A DNA stretch of 64,000 nt from Metellina segmentata (Eukaryota > Arthropoda > Arachnida > Araneae > Tetragnathidae). The notes beneath the pieces were generated by a model, which was given only the letters and a program-made list of their open reading frames with translations, searched no databases and was not told the DNA's origin. The stretch covers positions 56,356,509 to 56,420,508 of the forward strand of contig OX375882.1 in assembly GCA_947359465.1 (NCBI GenBank), given 5' to 3'. The translations under genes were made by a program, and so were the position numbers. Position 1 is the stretch's first letter. Each line of letters begins with the position of its first letter. This document shows positions 1-11,643 of the stretch, in pieces.

Positions 1-1124
1 CTCTGCTGCATGCTCGGTCATTATATAAAGACTTGAGAACACATTAGTGACTATGTAATCTGTAGTATGAATATAACCTCATCTATTGGTTGAAATAATC
101 ATAAAAATTCTCTTGGTACATAGTGGTTAGAAGACTTGCAAGTTGTAGAACGGATACATACGTCTGAGCCTCTCAGAGAGTTAAAGTTGTTTTACAAGAA
201 AAACGGTTTTTTAATGAATGCAGTGTCCATCGTTTTATGTGATGGATCAATTTCTTAAGTTATTCCAGTTAACTGAAGCAATAGCTTCAAAACGCTACTT
301 GTATGCTACTTGTTTAGTACAAACAGCAAAACTCAAGAACACGGTAAAGGTTCATCTCCAAATTGGCAATCAAAATTTTCGTCACCGAATGGCTATTCCG
401 ATAAACCCATAACGGATTAACAAATTTCAAAATTATAGCCGATTGGCAATGGCTTGAGTTTATAACCACACAAGCACATCAGAAATTCTTACGCATAAGA
501 TATTCAAGAAAATTCAATGAAAGCATTTCTGCATATTGAGATCACACAGTTTATGCACAGATACATGAGAAAGGACTCACGGAAATGCATAACAGAAAAA
601 AATTTAGATCATTCCTTTATTCCATTCACATGGTAAGTAAGATCCCAGATCCAGACAAGGAAGCAACGTTGTTTGTTATTGTTGTCGCAGTCAATTAATC
701 AATCGGTAGTTTAACCAAGCTATCGCACATCTACTCTGTCTTTCTCTGCGTCCTCACAAAACCACGAAGCAAACGCAGATAAGAATTATCTTGACAGTAA
801 TGCATATTGTATGAGACGTTCATATTATTAATAGCGTTCACATAATCATTTCTTGATGATGATCATTTTATGTAGTTTAAATATTCATAGGATTTTCGAT
901 GATTAATACAGTTCAGACTTTAACTGACTCCAGTAAAAACTGTTGGATTTATTTAGCAGGTGGACGCAGCAGGTGAATTTAAACCTATCCCAAGAGTAAA
1001 ATAATCAAACATATGTCCATCTGCTGATTTCTGTCTACGATATGCGCCTGATGGGATATGTAGTATTATTGACGCTATTATATTTTACTTTTATAAGAAA
1101 AATGACCATATTTTAATTGATTTA
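1..1124. other. No recognised feature
   Basis: AT-rich DNA. The short open frame at 218-412 has no recognisable domain, and I see no splice-supported exon. Confidence 0.5.
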
Positions 1125-1349
1125 TTAACCATCGAAGTGGTTTCGACGAGATATCTGGTCAATTAAGATCCGACCAATTTTGCTACTAACGAGATATCTC
1201 GTTAACAAGATAGTGTCTATATTTTGATGATGACAAGATCAAAATTCGATCAGTTTTATAGTAATGACGAGATGTATCGTCCATCAAGATCTGGTTAGTT
1301 TTTTTTATGGTAAAATACCTCGCCGAGACAAAACCACTAGAAGGGTTAA
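1125..1349 (+). mobile_element. TTAA-bounded palindromic element, copy 1
   Basis: TTAA sits at both ends (1,125-1,128 and 1,346-1,349). The left end reads CCATCGAAGTGGTTTCGACG, and the right end reversed reads CCCTTCTAGTGGTTTTGTCTC. Inside are diverged 43-bp units with GAGATATCTCGTTAACAAGA. Confidence 0.8.
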
Positions 1350-2029
1350 GTAAGATATTTAAAGCCGTGTGGGAGCTTAGATAGCTTAATATTTAATGGA
1401 ATTGAATGGGATGGTATATTTTTACCTAGGAGTGTTGAGTAAATAGTTGTAAGTAACATTTCTTAAGTATAATATGAAGAAAACAAAATTCTGCAGGTTT
1501 CACAGACGTTGTCAGTACATTGAATTTTGTTTGTGGTTTGCATTATTTACGTGTAAGGCTCTTGCTTTTTCGTTTTTTGTAATGGTTGTACGTTTTGATG
1601 CTATATTGTTTAACTTTAAATATGATACAGTATGGTGTATAATACTCTTTCTGTCAGATTAGACTGTTTCTCCAAGCCATGATATGGTCACACAGCAGGA
1701 TGGAATTTTGCTTCTTTTTTGGCCTTCTGCCACACTGTATTAAATTACTTTCCTCTTGAGATGTGAGTTGCACAAGTTGTCATGCATAGCTTCAGATTCA
1801 AGATACATCCCTCTTATTCACTCTAAATCAAAACAAAGAAAACGTTCGCATTGGTTTTTATTACCACATGAATATCATTGGTATGTGCTGAAATGTATTA
1901 AATAACTTAAATTTTATGATTCGCATTATAGAAACAAAAATAATAGATATATTTTTTGACATGTAATTTTATTTTAAGAAATTACTTTATAAGTGTAAAA
2001 AATTAAGTATTAAAGCTTTTGTTGGATGC
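1350..2029. other. No recognised feature
   Basis: AT-rich spacer. A 62-codon frame at 1,474-1,662 is hydrophobic (many Phe and Leu) because of base composition. Confidence 0.5.
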
Positions 2030-3470
2030 CGTTGAAGTAAATCGCTTTAATAATGAAATAAGCTACATGACCAACAGTCCACGGTGAATGTAATATAGCA
2101 GCACCACCCTGGGTTCCCCAGTGTGCCATAGTCTGTCACGTAATAATTGCTTGAAGTGTCATACTGCCTATAAGAAGGCACTGGAGAAAACTTTACAAAC
2201 CAATTGTTTAAATTTGAATACGCCCGTCCATGATGCTCCGGTGTTCCACAGAGTTTGTCACTCACTTGAATCGTCGTTGATTGCTTGAAGTGTCGTACGA
2301 CGTATAAAGAGACATTGGAAAAGCATTACAAGCTTTTTATTTTAACTTGAATACTACCGTTCTTGGTGCCCCGATGTTCCACGGTTTGTCACGTTTTCGC
2401 AAATTGATTGAAATGTCATATGACATGTAAGAAAGCATTGGAAAAAGCACGACGAACCTATTATTTAAACTTGAATACGACCGTCCATGGGGCTCCGGTG
2501 TTCCATAGAATCCGTCACTCTCTCGCCAATTGCTTGAAGTGTCATATGGCTTATAAAAAGTCATTGGAAAAAGCATGACGAACCTATTATTTAAACTTGA
2601 ATACGACCGTCCATGGGGCTCCGGTTTACTGTCACTCTCTCGTCAATTGCTTGAAGTGCCACACGGCCTGTAAGAAGGCATTGGAAAACATTACAAAACA
2701 ATTATTTAAACTTAAATACATCCTTCCATGGTGTACCAGTATTCCTCAGATTGTTCTAAGTTGGCACCAATTGCTTGAAATGTCATGCGACCTATAAGAA
2801 GGCATTGGCAAAAGATTTTAAATCTATTATTTAAACTTGAATACGAACATCTATGGTGTTCCGGTGTTTCACAGAGTCTACCTCGTTCAAGCTAATTGCG
2901 TGAAGTGTCATACGGCTTATAAGAAGGCATTGTAAATAACACTACCAAACTATTATTTAAATTTGAATACGACCTCTCATGGTGTCTAAGAGTTCCACTT
3001 TGCCAAGTTCTCGCCAATTCGTTGAAGTGCCACACGGCCTGTAAGAAGGCATTGGAAAACATTACAAAACAATTATTTAAACTTAAATACATCCTTCCAT
3101 GGTGTACCAGTATTCCTCAGATTGTTCTAAGTTGGCACCAATTGCTTGAAATGTCATGCGACCTATAAGAAGGCATTGGCAAAATATTTTAAATCTATTA
3201 TTTAAACTTGAATACGAACATCTATGGTGTTCCGGTGTTTCACAGAGTCTACCTCGTTCAAGCTAATTGCGTGAAGTGTCATACGACTTATAAGAAGGCA
3301 TTGTAAATAACACTACCAAACTATTATTTAAATTTGAATACGACCTCTCATGTTGTCTAAGAGTTCCACTTTGCCAAGTTCTCGCCAATTCGTTGAAGTG
3401 TCATGCGGCCTGTAAGAAGCCATTGGAAGAACATTAGAAACCTATTATTTAAACTTGAATACGACTCGTT
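2030..3470 (+). repeat. Tandem array of about 120-bp units with trimer higher-order repeat
   Basis: About eleven units are marked by TTATTTAAACTTGAATACGA, CCGTCCATGG and CTTGAAGTGTCATACGGCC with TATAAGAAGGCATTGGAAAA. Spacing is 115-128 bp. Unit order repeats after three units: CTTAAATACATCCTTCCATG lies at 2,711 and 3,082, 371 bp apart. Short minus-strand frames through it are by-products. Confidence 0.88.
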
Positions 3471-4880
3471 AAATATGTCACTAGTTGAAATAGCCTTAAT
3501 TAATGCGTAGGAGTCCACGTTGTTTTCAACTAATTATGAAAACGTGAATATGAGTCATTATGTGATGTAATATCGTGTTTGAAAGTGCTATACATGTCGT
3601 CGTTACGGAAAAACGATAAATAGATAAAATTCTTCAGCGCCTTTGAATTCACGTTTTGCCCACACATTTCTGAAACTAGTTTATCAGCCTTCAGGTGATA
3701 GGATTTCTCACTAACGCAATTTTTATTTGGAATTTTCGAAATGGAGCGAATTTCTAAAAATTGATTAAACATTTTACTCAACGCCTTCGCAGTTTTGCAT
3801 GGAAAATATTTACAAGAGTGCAATTATGTTTATTGCCTAAGCAACAGTATTGATTTAGAACATTCGCAAGTGTTATAAATACTAAATGATGTTTTGGTGC
3901 GATATTATTGACCGTAGCACTGCTATTCAGTTTTTGGCTTTTTACTTTTTCTTATTCTAACAAAGAAAAAGAGGCGTACAGTTGTCGCCAAATGAAAGAT
4001 TTTGGATCTCAGATAGATAACATTTTGTTCTTTTCTAAAACATTTCATTAGTTCCTTAAGGTGACGAAGTTGCACTGCGCTTTATACGATCGGGGTCAAA
4101 CATGCTGTTCGTCAAATCTTCACAGTGTTCATCACACAGTAAATGGTTCGAAACATTAGCACAACAAAACGTTCTCCTTTCAGCAGCGAATCTGTTGTGA
4201 GGAAGATTTGTTATTGTTGCGATCAATTCTATCTGATTTGAAGCTTACATTCGCTCTTAATTAGACCCTGACTAACCAAGGCAGGCTCAAGTTCGATTGT
4301 AGATACAATTCCAAAGATGGTCAGACACAAGAATCAAAATTGGGCCATTGAACTCCTCAACCTCGTGTTGCCAGTTTCTGAATGGGTATTATAGGAAGTG
4401 TAAACGATTATCATGACCGTGGAAATCAAGGGTGGTTTTTTTATGTATATGTTTATTGTATTTCATTCGATCGATTTAGGAGTAGAAAAGTTTAACCTTC
4501 TTTGTGGGAACTGTGTTATACAGTCTTTTACTAGTTCTTTTTTTATTACTTTTAATGGATTTCCATTTTGATTTCAGTTTTTGATTTGCAGGTCAAGTGT
4601 ATTTTTTGTTCAGCTTATCGCAATCACTTTTATTTGCTGTCATTAACATAAAATTAAGATACCATCGCAAACATTCTCCGTCTTTCCATGAAGGGATTAA
4701 TGAAAGAATCTTGAATGATTTAACTTGCTTTGGATTTCGCTAATTGGTTAGGAATTAAAAATTAAACAATATTAACGAAGACTTATAAAGATACCATTTT
4801 CAAATATCTATATTAGATGAGGAGGAAGATTCACTGCAACTGAAGTAACATTAGACTGCCCCTAAGTTTCATCGAGTCAA
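3471..4880. other. No recognised feature
   Basis: AT-rich spacer between the 120-bp array and TTAA element copy 2. The minus-strand 97-codon frame at 3,530-3,823 resembles nothing I know. Confidence 0.5.
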
Positions 4881-5384
4881 TTAACCGTCCAAGTGGTTTC
4901 CACGAGATATCTCGTCGATCAAGATCTGGCCAATTTTGTGAATGAAGAGATATCTCGTCGATCAAGATCTGGCCAATTTTATGAATGACAAGATATCTCG
5001 TCGATCAAGATCTGACCAAATATGCGAATGACGAGATATCTCGTCGATCAAGATCTGGCCAATTTTGTGAATGAAGAGATATCTCGTCGATCAAGATCTG
5101 ACCAAATATGCGAATGACGAGATATCTCGTCGATCAAGATCTGGCCAGTTTTGTAAATGACGAGATATCTCGTCGATCAAGATAGGACCAATCTTTCGAA
5201 TGACGCGATATACTGTCGTCAAATATTGCAAAACTTTGCAAAAAAAAATTATTGAAAAATTGAAGACTTGCTATTAAGACTTGCTACTTGCAAGATATCG
5301 TTCATCAAGATCTGATAATGGTTTTGATAATGACGGTAAAGTAGAGACAAGGTACCTCGTTAAGATAACCACCAGGACGTTTAA
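4881..5384 (+). mobile_element. TTAA-bounded element, copy 2, with expanded 43-bp minisatellite
   Basis: TTAA lies at 4,881-4,884 and 5,381-5,384. The left terminus is CCGTCCAAGTGGTTTCCACG, and the right terminus reversed is CGTCCTGGTGGTTATC. From about 4,900 to 5,215 there are seven to eight tandem 43-bp units, each with GAGATATCTCGTCGATCAAG then ATCTGGCCAATTTTGTGAAT or a close variant. The remainder near the right end is diverged. Confidence 0.88.
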
Positions 5385-5688
5385 GTTACGCAAAATATTA
5401 AAATTGTTCTTCACTTCTACCAGTAGACAGTGACCTCCTTCTCATGCGGACCAGATATCTTGGCAAATTGAACAGATCTCAGAGTCTTTGTAATGGATTT
5501 TTTCTCTGATGAAGCTTTAGCGAAAAAGAGACCAGAACAATATATCATGCAAAATTCCTCCCACCCACAGCTGGTACCAGAGAAAACATTCCGGAGGTGC
5601 TCTTAAATTAAAGGATGATAGATGGCATCAAACTGCCATCTCTAGACTAGTCATTGGACATTTGAGAACAACGTAATTTGATTATACT

Positions 5689-5790
5689 TTAACCCTCCAA
5701 CTGATTTCGACGATGTATCTTGTCCAATACGATATGGTCAGTTTTGCTAATGACGAGATACGTTGTCAAGACAACCAACAGATGGGTTAA
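5689..5790 (+). mobile_element. TTAA-bounded element, copy 3 (minimal)
   Basis: About 100 bp between TTAA at 5,689-5,692 and 5,787-5,790. The left terminus is CCCTCCAACTGATTTCGACG, and the right terminus reversed is CCCATCTGTTGGTTGTCTTG. It carries about one internal unit (GATATGGTCAGTTTTGCTAA, TGACGAGATACG). Confidence 0.85.
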
Positions 5791-6025
5791 GGTTTCTGAA
5801 ATGCAATATGGAGTAGGCCTCTTCTGGTCAACACCTTCCTTGCCTGAGGCTGCCCGGGATAGATCTGCATTTTAATCCTCTGCTCACCTTGAACTTCTTG
5901 AAGATGTATGAACTCACAGACATTGTCTAGACCAAGTGGGATGTGAAGCAACACGAGTAGACTTTCTCAAATCTGTCCATTGAAATCAAAGATTTATTTT
6001 TAATTGATGATATTCCTTTTTTATT

Positions 6026-6290
6026 GGGCCGCGGAATACTGATTGGAAGAACAGCGGATTAGCAACCAGAAGGTAGGCAGTTCGAAACAGTCCAATCCAT
6101 GACAGTCGTGCACGTGGGGCCTAGTGGGTGTTAAGTCTGTCATGGCATCAAATGTCATCATGTTGACGTGCTGTGGAAGTTCGGAGAATGGGGTGGTAGC
6201 TTAGTGTTGTTCTTGTCATCTGACCGTGGTTCAAAATTAAGAGATGTTGGCCTCGAATTTTTTCCTAGACTTCAAATTGTATGTTGATAA
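6026..6290 (+). mobile_element. SINE of the main family
   Basis: The head region GATTGGAAGAACAGCGG and GGCAGTTCGAAAC is followed by GTGCACGTGGGGCC, GTTAAGTCTGTCATGGC and the body GGAGAATGGGGTGG and CATCTGACCGTGGTTC. The 3' end is degraded. Confidence 0.8.
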
Positions 6291-6324
6291 TCGGTGGCAT
6301 AAACATTGAACTGTGATAAATGTC

Positions 6325-6400
6325 GGTTTGGTTTTTTTTAGTTTTATGGCGCAAGGGACATTATTGGCCATGCTGCGCCAGACGTATGCCATACAGTATC
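6325..6400 (-). repeat. CAAGGACCAT-type dispersed repeat
   Basis: TTTTATGGCGCAAGGGACAT and GGCCATGCTGCGCCAGACG match, in reverse, the core of the 63.4-kb units. Confidence 0.6.
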
Positions 6401-6558
6401 AAGTTATAGACAAGCATGATGAAAGTTTTACTGACGCAGATGAATGAAATACACAAAGATAGGAATGCACTTGACAACAATCAAACCAGCAGATAAATGT
6501 TGGAAAAAAACTGCATACGTTTTTAAAGATTTCTTACGTATTACAAAACGCAGGTCAT

Positions 6559-6720
6559 GTTGGATTGGTGTGGAAGTTTGGAGAATGAGATGACAGCTTA
6601 GGTATTTACCTCGTCATTCGACCGTGGTCCTCAATTGAGATATGTTGTCCTCGATCCTTCCATTCCGGATCGATCCCGGACTATCGCCAACAATTCATTG
6701 CGTTGCTCAGTGTGAAGTTT
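6559..6720 (+). mobile_element. SINE body fragment
   Basis: Contains GGTGTGGAAGTTTGGAGAAT, CGTCATTCGACCGTGG, GATCGATCCCGGACTATCGC and CATTGCGTTGCTCAGTG, the body and 3' part of the main SINE family without its head. Confidence 0.75.
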
Positions 6721-6729
6721 TCAACTCCC

Positions 6730-7862
6730 TACTGTCAACTAGAATAATTTGGCATTTTTCAAACAGTGCAATTTGAAATGGTGTTGTTTGCTAACTCTCA
6801 AAGTTAATTTTGTGTCTGAAAATATTTAAATGCTCGATTCAAAAATTTATCCAATGATTTCAGATTATAATATCCACCCTTTATTTTATTCAACGAAGCA
6901 AAGCTTCATCGGTACAAATAAAACAGTAAAGCAACGAACCCGAAATAGCTCGAAGAAACAAAAGTCACCAGAGTGTGACGATTCGGTTATCATACAGCTT
7001 CTTTTCACGGAGACACAAAAACAAACCGTTGCCAAACACCGATTCATTAATATTCAGCGTGCATTTTGCAGTAATAAACCCTTTTATCACAGCCACACTT
7101 TTCTCCTGTCTCTCCGACCGGAAATGCATAAGTTAACTGGCAAGCGCGAAATACGACAACGCAACATTGTTGGTAAAAAAGGCGGTCACAGTTACTGTGT
7201 AGGCGAAGCGATTTCTCTGAAGGAAACGCAACAAGAAAAAAGGTAACAAGGTGTGGCGAAACACAAGGGGTAGTTGCCGGAAAGGGCAGGAACAAGCATC
7301 CACCACGGCAAGAGTATGTGAAACGGAAATAATACGTTTCAAGCCGCATTGATGAATGCCGAAAGTACCACCGACAAAAGAAGGCGTTCGGATTTTTTCC
7401 AAGTGCAGGTGTTCCAAGCTGCGTGTTAAAATGAAGATGTATCGGCGTACTGTGCGTTGTTTTCGAAAGTAGTGGGAATTCCACAGCCTAAGTTTGAATA
7501 GTTCTATGAGCTGCTGAATCATTTCGTTTGATTCAGTAGCTAATTATATAGAAGGCTATGTTGGCCTTGAAATATTCCAGCAAACTCTTTTCGAGAAATA
7601 TTTCAGCGTATTTTTCTTGGAGGCAAATTTGTCTTTGGACGGTGAAGAGATTGAAAGAATACAATTACGATCTAATTATTGGGTGTTCTTTTTAATCCCA
7701 AATGTAAGTGGATATGATATAATTACCATAACACTGAGCTAGATACCTTTTTTACTTGCCACTTTCATATTTTTGACTCTTGATCCAAATATAGTTTTAG
7801 GCTAATTAGTTTAAAGATCATGGTTTTCTAGTCACACATCGATCTATTCCTTTTTATACAGG
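6730..7862. other. No recognised gene; overlapping chance frames
   Basis: Frames of 129-145 codons overlap on both strands between 6,830 and 7,522. Composition is a little less AT-rich here. No motif, signal peptide or splice-supported continuation is visible. Confidence 0.45.
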
Positions 7863-8078
7863 GGGCTCGTCTTGACTCATTGGGTATGCCCACTGAGCCT
7901 AAGAATTGTAGGCGGCATAGGTTCAATTCCTTTCTGGTGTATTCCTTTCTGGATGTATTTATCTCTTATGTGACAGTAAAACTTTCATTATGTGCTTGTC
8001 TATTACTTGATTATGGTGCAGCATGGCCGGATATGGTCCTTGCACCATACAACCCCATATTGAACCAACCAACCTGTT
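7863..8078 (+). repeat. CAAGGACCAT-type repeat with a possible tRNA-like start
   Basis: ATGGTGCAGCATGGCCGGAT, ATGGTCCTTGCACCATA and TTGAACCAACCAACC belong to the dispersed family. Upstream, GACTCATTGGGTATGCCC and CATAGGTTCAATTCC are spaced like A and B boxes, so the family may be another tRNA-headed SINE. The head is uncertain. Confidence 0.45.
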
Positions 8079-8188
8079 CATCCAGGAGCTGTCAGACACA
8101 CAGATAGAATCCAAAATATGAAAAGGAGTAGCTGAGATTCCGAAGTATGAACAAGTTAGAAAGTTCTCAATTATTCTAAGAAAGGGAC

Positions 8189-8290
8189 CGTGGTTGTCCA
8201 GTGGAAGAGAAACATATTAGCAACTGGAGGGAAGTCATTACGAAACTAGATTTAACCCAAGACCATTGTGTACGTGGAGGCTGATGCATA
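8189..8290 (+). mobile_element. SINE head interrupted by a Tc1-like element
   Basis: CAACTGGAGGGAAGTCATTACG, CCAAGACCATTGTGTACG and GGAGGCTGATGCA correspond to the head and first spacer of the main SINE. The sequence stops where the Tc1 inverted repeat begins, so the Tc1 element is the younger insertion. Confidence 0.65.
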
Positions 8291-8295
8291 ATATA

Positions 8296-8700
8296 CACTA
8301 CCCTACAATGATGGACCCGACAGCAGGATGTGATGGTATATAGGAAATAATACACGCTTTAAAAGGAGAATGGTCCCCACGTGCTGCAATGACTCTAGCA
8401 ACCCTTCTGGGCATACTTACAACAAGGGTTTGATACACAGCTATGGGTATTGGTGTCCATTCCTGCTGCAATAATGTCATCAGATCAGCTGTAGATTTCG
8501 GACGTGGTTCCCTGGTCCGTAAGCGTCGTTCTAACTCGTCCCACAAGTATTCTATGGGGCTTAGGTAGGGTCTATGAACAGGCCAGGGAAGACGTTTTAC
8601 ATCCATATCTTGACACCACTGCTTGACAGAGGCTGCAACATGACATGATCTGGGCAAGGGACAGTGTGTGCTACTTGGGTCTCCATTACCTTGGAGAAAT
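8296..8700 (-). mobile_element. Truncated Tc1/mariner-type element
   Basis: One inverted repeat (CACTACCCTACAATGATGGAC) lies at the left end. The minus strand encodes VKQWCQDMDVKRLPWP, then SPIEYLWDELERRLRTREPR and the C-terminus, related to the copy at 13.85-14.42 kb. The catalytic Asp region is gone and the other end is missing. Upstream on the minus strand the open frame continues for some 80 codons in unrelated sequence by chance. It sits in a SINE head. Confidence 0.82.
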
Positions 8701-8712
8701 AGGGCAGTTTTC

Positions 8713-8765
8713 TGTAGACGAGATATCTCGTTCTTGGGTGAAAGATCTCGTCGACATAAAATAAT
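8713..8765. repeat. Fragment of the GATATC palindromic repeat
   Basis: GTAGACGAGATATCTCGTTC and GATCTCGTCGACATAAAA resemble internal units of the TTAA elements. No TTAA ends are seen. It lies where the Tc1 sequence breaks off. Confidence 0.5.
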
Positions 8766-9199
8766 TGATTCTATCTCCAGCATGTGTATTGTGTCGCACA
8801 ATATACAGTGAGTTATCATGAAAGTTTTTCGAAAATGAAATAATGGCACGAAAATATTGAATTTAAGACAATATATACCAGTATCGATGCTAATACGGAC
8901 CACAAAAAACAAAGTGAGAAATATAACTTCATTCCACAATTAGCTACATACATTTATATTTCACACAACATCCGATAGCGACAACTCTCCGAAGCAGTGA
9001 TCGATTAATTCTCTAATGCTTCCGATACTTCCATTTTCATGAGGAAATAGTAAAAAAGAGAAAGCGCTTGTCAGCAATTCGAAAACATCCGCTTCGGAAC
9101 CAGTTCCAGCCCCTGGGCCTTGATTGGGAATAGCCACACCAATTCCCCTGCCCTAGCGATCGTCACAGATTTCAATCAATATCCACTGGCTGTTGTCCC

Positions 9200-10450
9200 C
9201 ATTATGACTGAGTGTTATCATTTTAGCCTTCCCTTTTGCTTTCCATTTTCTGGGTCAGACTTCGATGATGATTAATGGGCTCAAGTGTGGGAGCCGGCAT
9301 TTTGCCCATGCGATTGGTTTCGAATCGATTCTTTTGAATCGATTTGAATGAGATGTGTTATTGGAAATAACGTGTTATTGGATTCTTGTGGGGAAAGTAT
9401 TACTCGCGTATATTGTCTGGGTAACTTTTTAAAACTTATATGCTGGCGGATTTGAACCAAAACTTGCCTATCAACTCCTGATATAATCAAAGCAAAATGA
9501 GTGTCCTGATATTCCCGTTATGGCTAAATGTTGGTAGTTTAGCTTTCCCTTTACTTGGTAAGACTATGATGATCATTAAATGTGTTCAAATGCTGGGTTT
9601 TGATACTTATATGCTGCCGGACTCATAATCAAAAACTTGTTCACCAAATCCTGATATAATCATAACAAAATGAGTGTCCTGTTATCTCTATTATGGGAAA
9701 GTGTCGGTAGTTTAGCCTTAGCTTGGTCAGTCTTCGATGATGATTAAATGGATTCAAGTGTTGGTACCAGAATTTCGTCAATAATTTTCGAATAGGTTAA
9801 TTTGAAACGATTTGAACGAGATGTTTAGTCGTGTGGAAAACGTATTGGTTGTTAGCTTGTGACTACTTTTTGATATCATCTGACTTGATCAGATAGTCTA
9901 AAACTCTTGCCGACACATTCCTAGTATGACTATACAAACAGTTTCTAAAATGGGAAAGGTAGATAATACTGTACATTTTGCGACTAATTTTTGATGTTGA
10001 TATACTTGAATCGGATAATCTAAAACTCATCCACCTACTCCTGATATAATCATAATAAACTGAGAGTCACGCTACATCCATTATAGTAATGTGCTGTTAT
10101 TGTAGCCTTTCGTTTTTTTTTTCTGGGCAGATGTATGATGATTAATGGGAAACGGACTCAAATGTGGGAGCAGGTATTATGTGTAGGCGATTGGTTTCGA
10201 TTAGATTCTTTTGCATCGATTTGAATAAGATGTATCATGTGGGAAACATCATATTGTAGAGTTTGTGACTGGCCTCTTGGGTGTTTCTGTGTTGCAGTGC
10301 CGGACTTGTGACCAGATGATAAAAAACTTGTCGACTTACTCCAGGTATGATCATAAGTTCATAACGACTGAGTGTCTCGATATCCTCACTGGGTTAACTG
10401 CAGTTATCTTAACCTATCCCTTTGCTTTTCCTTTTTTGGGTCATGTCCCC
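9200..10450 (+). repeat. Old, diverged tandem array, units up to about 290 bp
   Basis: The order AATGAGTGTCCTGATATC, AGTTTAGCCTTCCC, GACTTCGATGATGATTAA, GGTTTCGAATCGATTC and GATTTGAATGAGATGT recurs around 9,207, 9,493, 9,666, 10,056 and 10,356, with deletions in some units. No coding frame. Confidence 0.72.
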
Positions 10451-11643
10451 ACACAGTTCATGGTGGATGGGATATGGCCACACCTCCCGTAGCTCCATAT
10501 CCTATGTAGATCCATATCCGGGATAACGCAGATTTCCATGTTCTCGCCTATGATTATTTGAAGGATCATGCGATCCATAAGCTAGGATTTGGGGAAATGT
10601 CTTGTTCATTTATTTTTAATTGCTGTTTCTAAAGGGAACAAATGCACATAATTCTTTAAAATTTCGATTTTTTTTTAAATTTAAATAAATTTTATACGAT
10701 TATGTTTAAAAATATATATTATTTATGGAGATACGTTGAGTAGAAGTATTTTAAATAGTTTTTTGAAAGCACAGAGTAATGTTGTAAGTAAGGTCACAAG
10801 TTAATGCTTTCAACATCAATATCTCAAAATGTGTATTTTTTTCGATAAAAGAAACAGTTTTTCAAAGTCTATTCAAGCAATAAAAAAAAGTTGGGTTACA
10901 AGTGTAACCCAACTTTTGCCAATAATTTACACAGGCATTTTTTTTATCTATCTGCTCAGAAAAGTTCAGTTTGATTGTTTTTTTTAACAATCAAACAATT
11001 TTAACAACAAGATAAAAATTGGTCGTTAAAAAATAAGTTTAAGGAAAAAAAAATCAAGTTTCAAGTTTTTTAAAAATCACCGTGTTAAAGTGTTTCAAAG
11101 TATCTTCATAACCCGTATAAAAAAATTCAAATAAATACACACACATAAAAGATTCTGAGAAAATGTTTCTTAAAATTTGACCATTTTAAAATTACGTAGA
11201 TGGGACTATACCGGTCTGCTGAACAGAAAAAATATCCAATTAGAGAATCAAAAAATGCAAGAAAAATACATGATCAATAGACAGATAATAGGTAAAACGA
11301 AGCACTTCATTGGAACAAATTATTTATTAAATTGAAATAATTAACAAAAGTATCAACCTCCCAGAAAGAATTTTGCAGTTTGAAAAAATCCATTTGTAGG
11401 GAAATTTGTTACATACATTCTTTTTTAAAGGTTTTGCAAAAACTAATTTACTGTATCTGATGATATTCCTTGGGGATGTTAAAATTAATACAAAAAATCA
11501 AAAAGAGCCAATTAATTTTGTCGTGAAACAGATTGTAAAATTTTTTAAAAACAATGTTTAAACGAACGAAATCAAAATGATCTCACATATTCTAATAGAA
11601 TTCCGAAAAATGCGGTTCTGAAGATTAAAATTCTGAAAATAAA
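10451..11643. other. AT-rich spacer with hairpins only
   Basis: Long A and T runs. Two short inverted repeats are listed separately. No gene seen. Confidence 0.55.
10886..10917. repeat. Perfect 15-bp inverted repeat with 2-base centre
   Basis: AAAAGTTGGGTTACA, AG, then TGTAACCCAACTTTT. It stands alone in AT-rich DNA. A second stem, GTTTGATTGTT against AACAATCAAAC, lies at 10,969-10,996. Confidence 0.85.

Noticed and set aside
6830..7246. 138-codon plus-strand frame as a gene
   Set aside because: No motif, overlapped by two minus-strand frames of similar length, and no splice or promoter context.
8298..8939. 213-codon minus-strand frame as a gene
   Set aside because: The C-terminal half is a truncated Tc1 transposase. 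The N-terminal half is unrelated sequence left open by chance.
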